From positions 1-6,207 of the forward strand of contig JAQICK010000420.1 in the NCBI GenBank assembly GCA_027858595.1: a stretch of 6,207 nucleotides of DNA, given 5' to 3'. Source of the DNA: Melioribacteraceae bacterium. Its GTDB lineage: Bacteria; Bacteroidota; Ignavibacteria; Ignavibacteriales; Melioribacteraceae. The notes below the pieces were generated by a model. That model saw only the letters and a list, made by a program, of their open reading frames with translations, had not been told where the DNA came from and searched no databases. Each line of letters begins with the position of its first letter. Position 1 is the first letter of the stretch. The translations under genes were made by a program, and so were the position numbers. Positions 6,042 through 6,207 of the stretch are shown piece by piece.

Positions 6042-6207
6042 ATGGCATATAATTCAAAAAGACCAGTTGATTTAAGAAAAATCTCAAGAATTGAAATCCC
6101 TAAGAAAGAAAAAGGACGTGGTGCGACTTTCGGTTGGCAAGTTCGTTTTCGAAGACAAAATAGTGAATTTGATGTAAGTCAATTTTTTAGTGATACAGTC
6201 TATGGTG
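6042..6207 (+). CDS. AP2-domain DNA-binding protein, N-terminal part (runs off the window)
   Basis: Fifty-five codons are visible and the gene continues past the right edge. After a basic N-terminus (SKRPVDLRKI) the sequence ISRIEIPKKEKGRGATFGW (14-32) leads into QVRFRRQNSE (33-42) and VSQFFSDTVYG (45-55). This is the pattern of the bacterial AP2/ERF-like domain: a three-stranded sheet with GWxVR and FFSDxxYGG, normally followed by a helix. Such domains bind DNA and occur as small stand-alone proteins, in HNH homing endonucleases, and in the arm-binding part of tyrosine integrases. The visible part cannot decide between these. ATG at 6042 is the natural start. No Shine-Dalgarno is seen, and tagttttc (6024-6031) is only a near match to a -7 box. 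The dense inverted repeats upstream may be its own binding site (inference). Confidence 0.75.
   Translation, partial: MAYNSKRPVDLRKISRIEIPKKEKGRGATFGWQVRFRRQNSEFDVSQFFSDTVYG

Noticed and set aside
1..6207. CRISPR arrays, tRNA or rRNA genes, intact insertion sequences
   Set aside because: I saw no regularly spaced direct repeats, no tRNA-like cloverleaf or rRNA sequence, and no transposase frame.

Overview
The window is AT-rich bacterial DNA. It most likely comes from the Bacteroidota/Ignavibacteriota (FCB) group. The basis is a remnant of a BNR/sortilin-type repeat protein of the kind these bacteria secrete, a lipoprotein signal on a YyaL/SPATA20-type thioredoxin-domain protein, a TAnnTTTG-type promoter box, weak Shine-Dalgarno sites, and palindromic intergenic repeats familiar from such genomes. 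The phylum is inferred from style and recalled family resemblance, not from a marker gene.

Layout. Bases 1-600 hold an internal fragment of a beta-propeller (BNR-repeat) gene on the + strand. It has no start and no proper end, and palindromic repeat elements (about 56-89 and 515-600) lie at its two ends. Bases 601-800 are intergenic. An intact secreted Sel1-repeat protein (801-2363, +) follows. It converges, with a 13-base gap, on a minus-strand pair read from right to left: first a DUF255/thioredoxin-domain protein (5465 down to 3264), then a SirB1-type transglutaminase-fold protein (3204 to 2377). Bases 5466-6041 hold no convincing gene. They carry a probable promoter for the minus-strand pair, a degenerate REP-like palindrome, a strong 37-base hairpin and a cluster of inverted repeats. 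At 6042 an AP2-domain DNA-binding protein begins on the + strand and runs off the window.

The most notable point is that the DUF255 gene is split by one in-frame TAA at 5253-5255, where the family normally has a Glu codon. The reading frame is otherwise intact on both sides. The catalytic-type CHWC motif lies between the stop and the next ATG, so neither separately translated half would contain it. This is either a very recent nonsense mutation or a base error. I see no convincing undescribed multi-gene system. The best leads are the nonsense codon, the inverted-repeat cluster ahead of the AP2 gene, and the repeat-flanked gene remnant.
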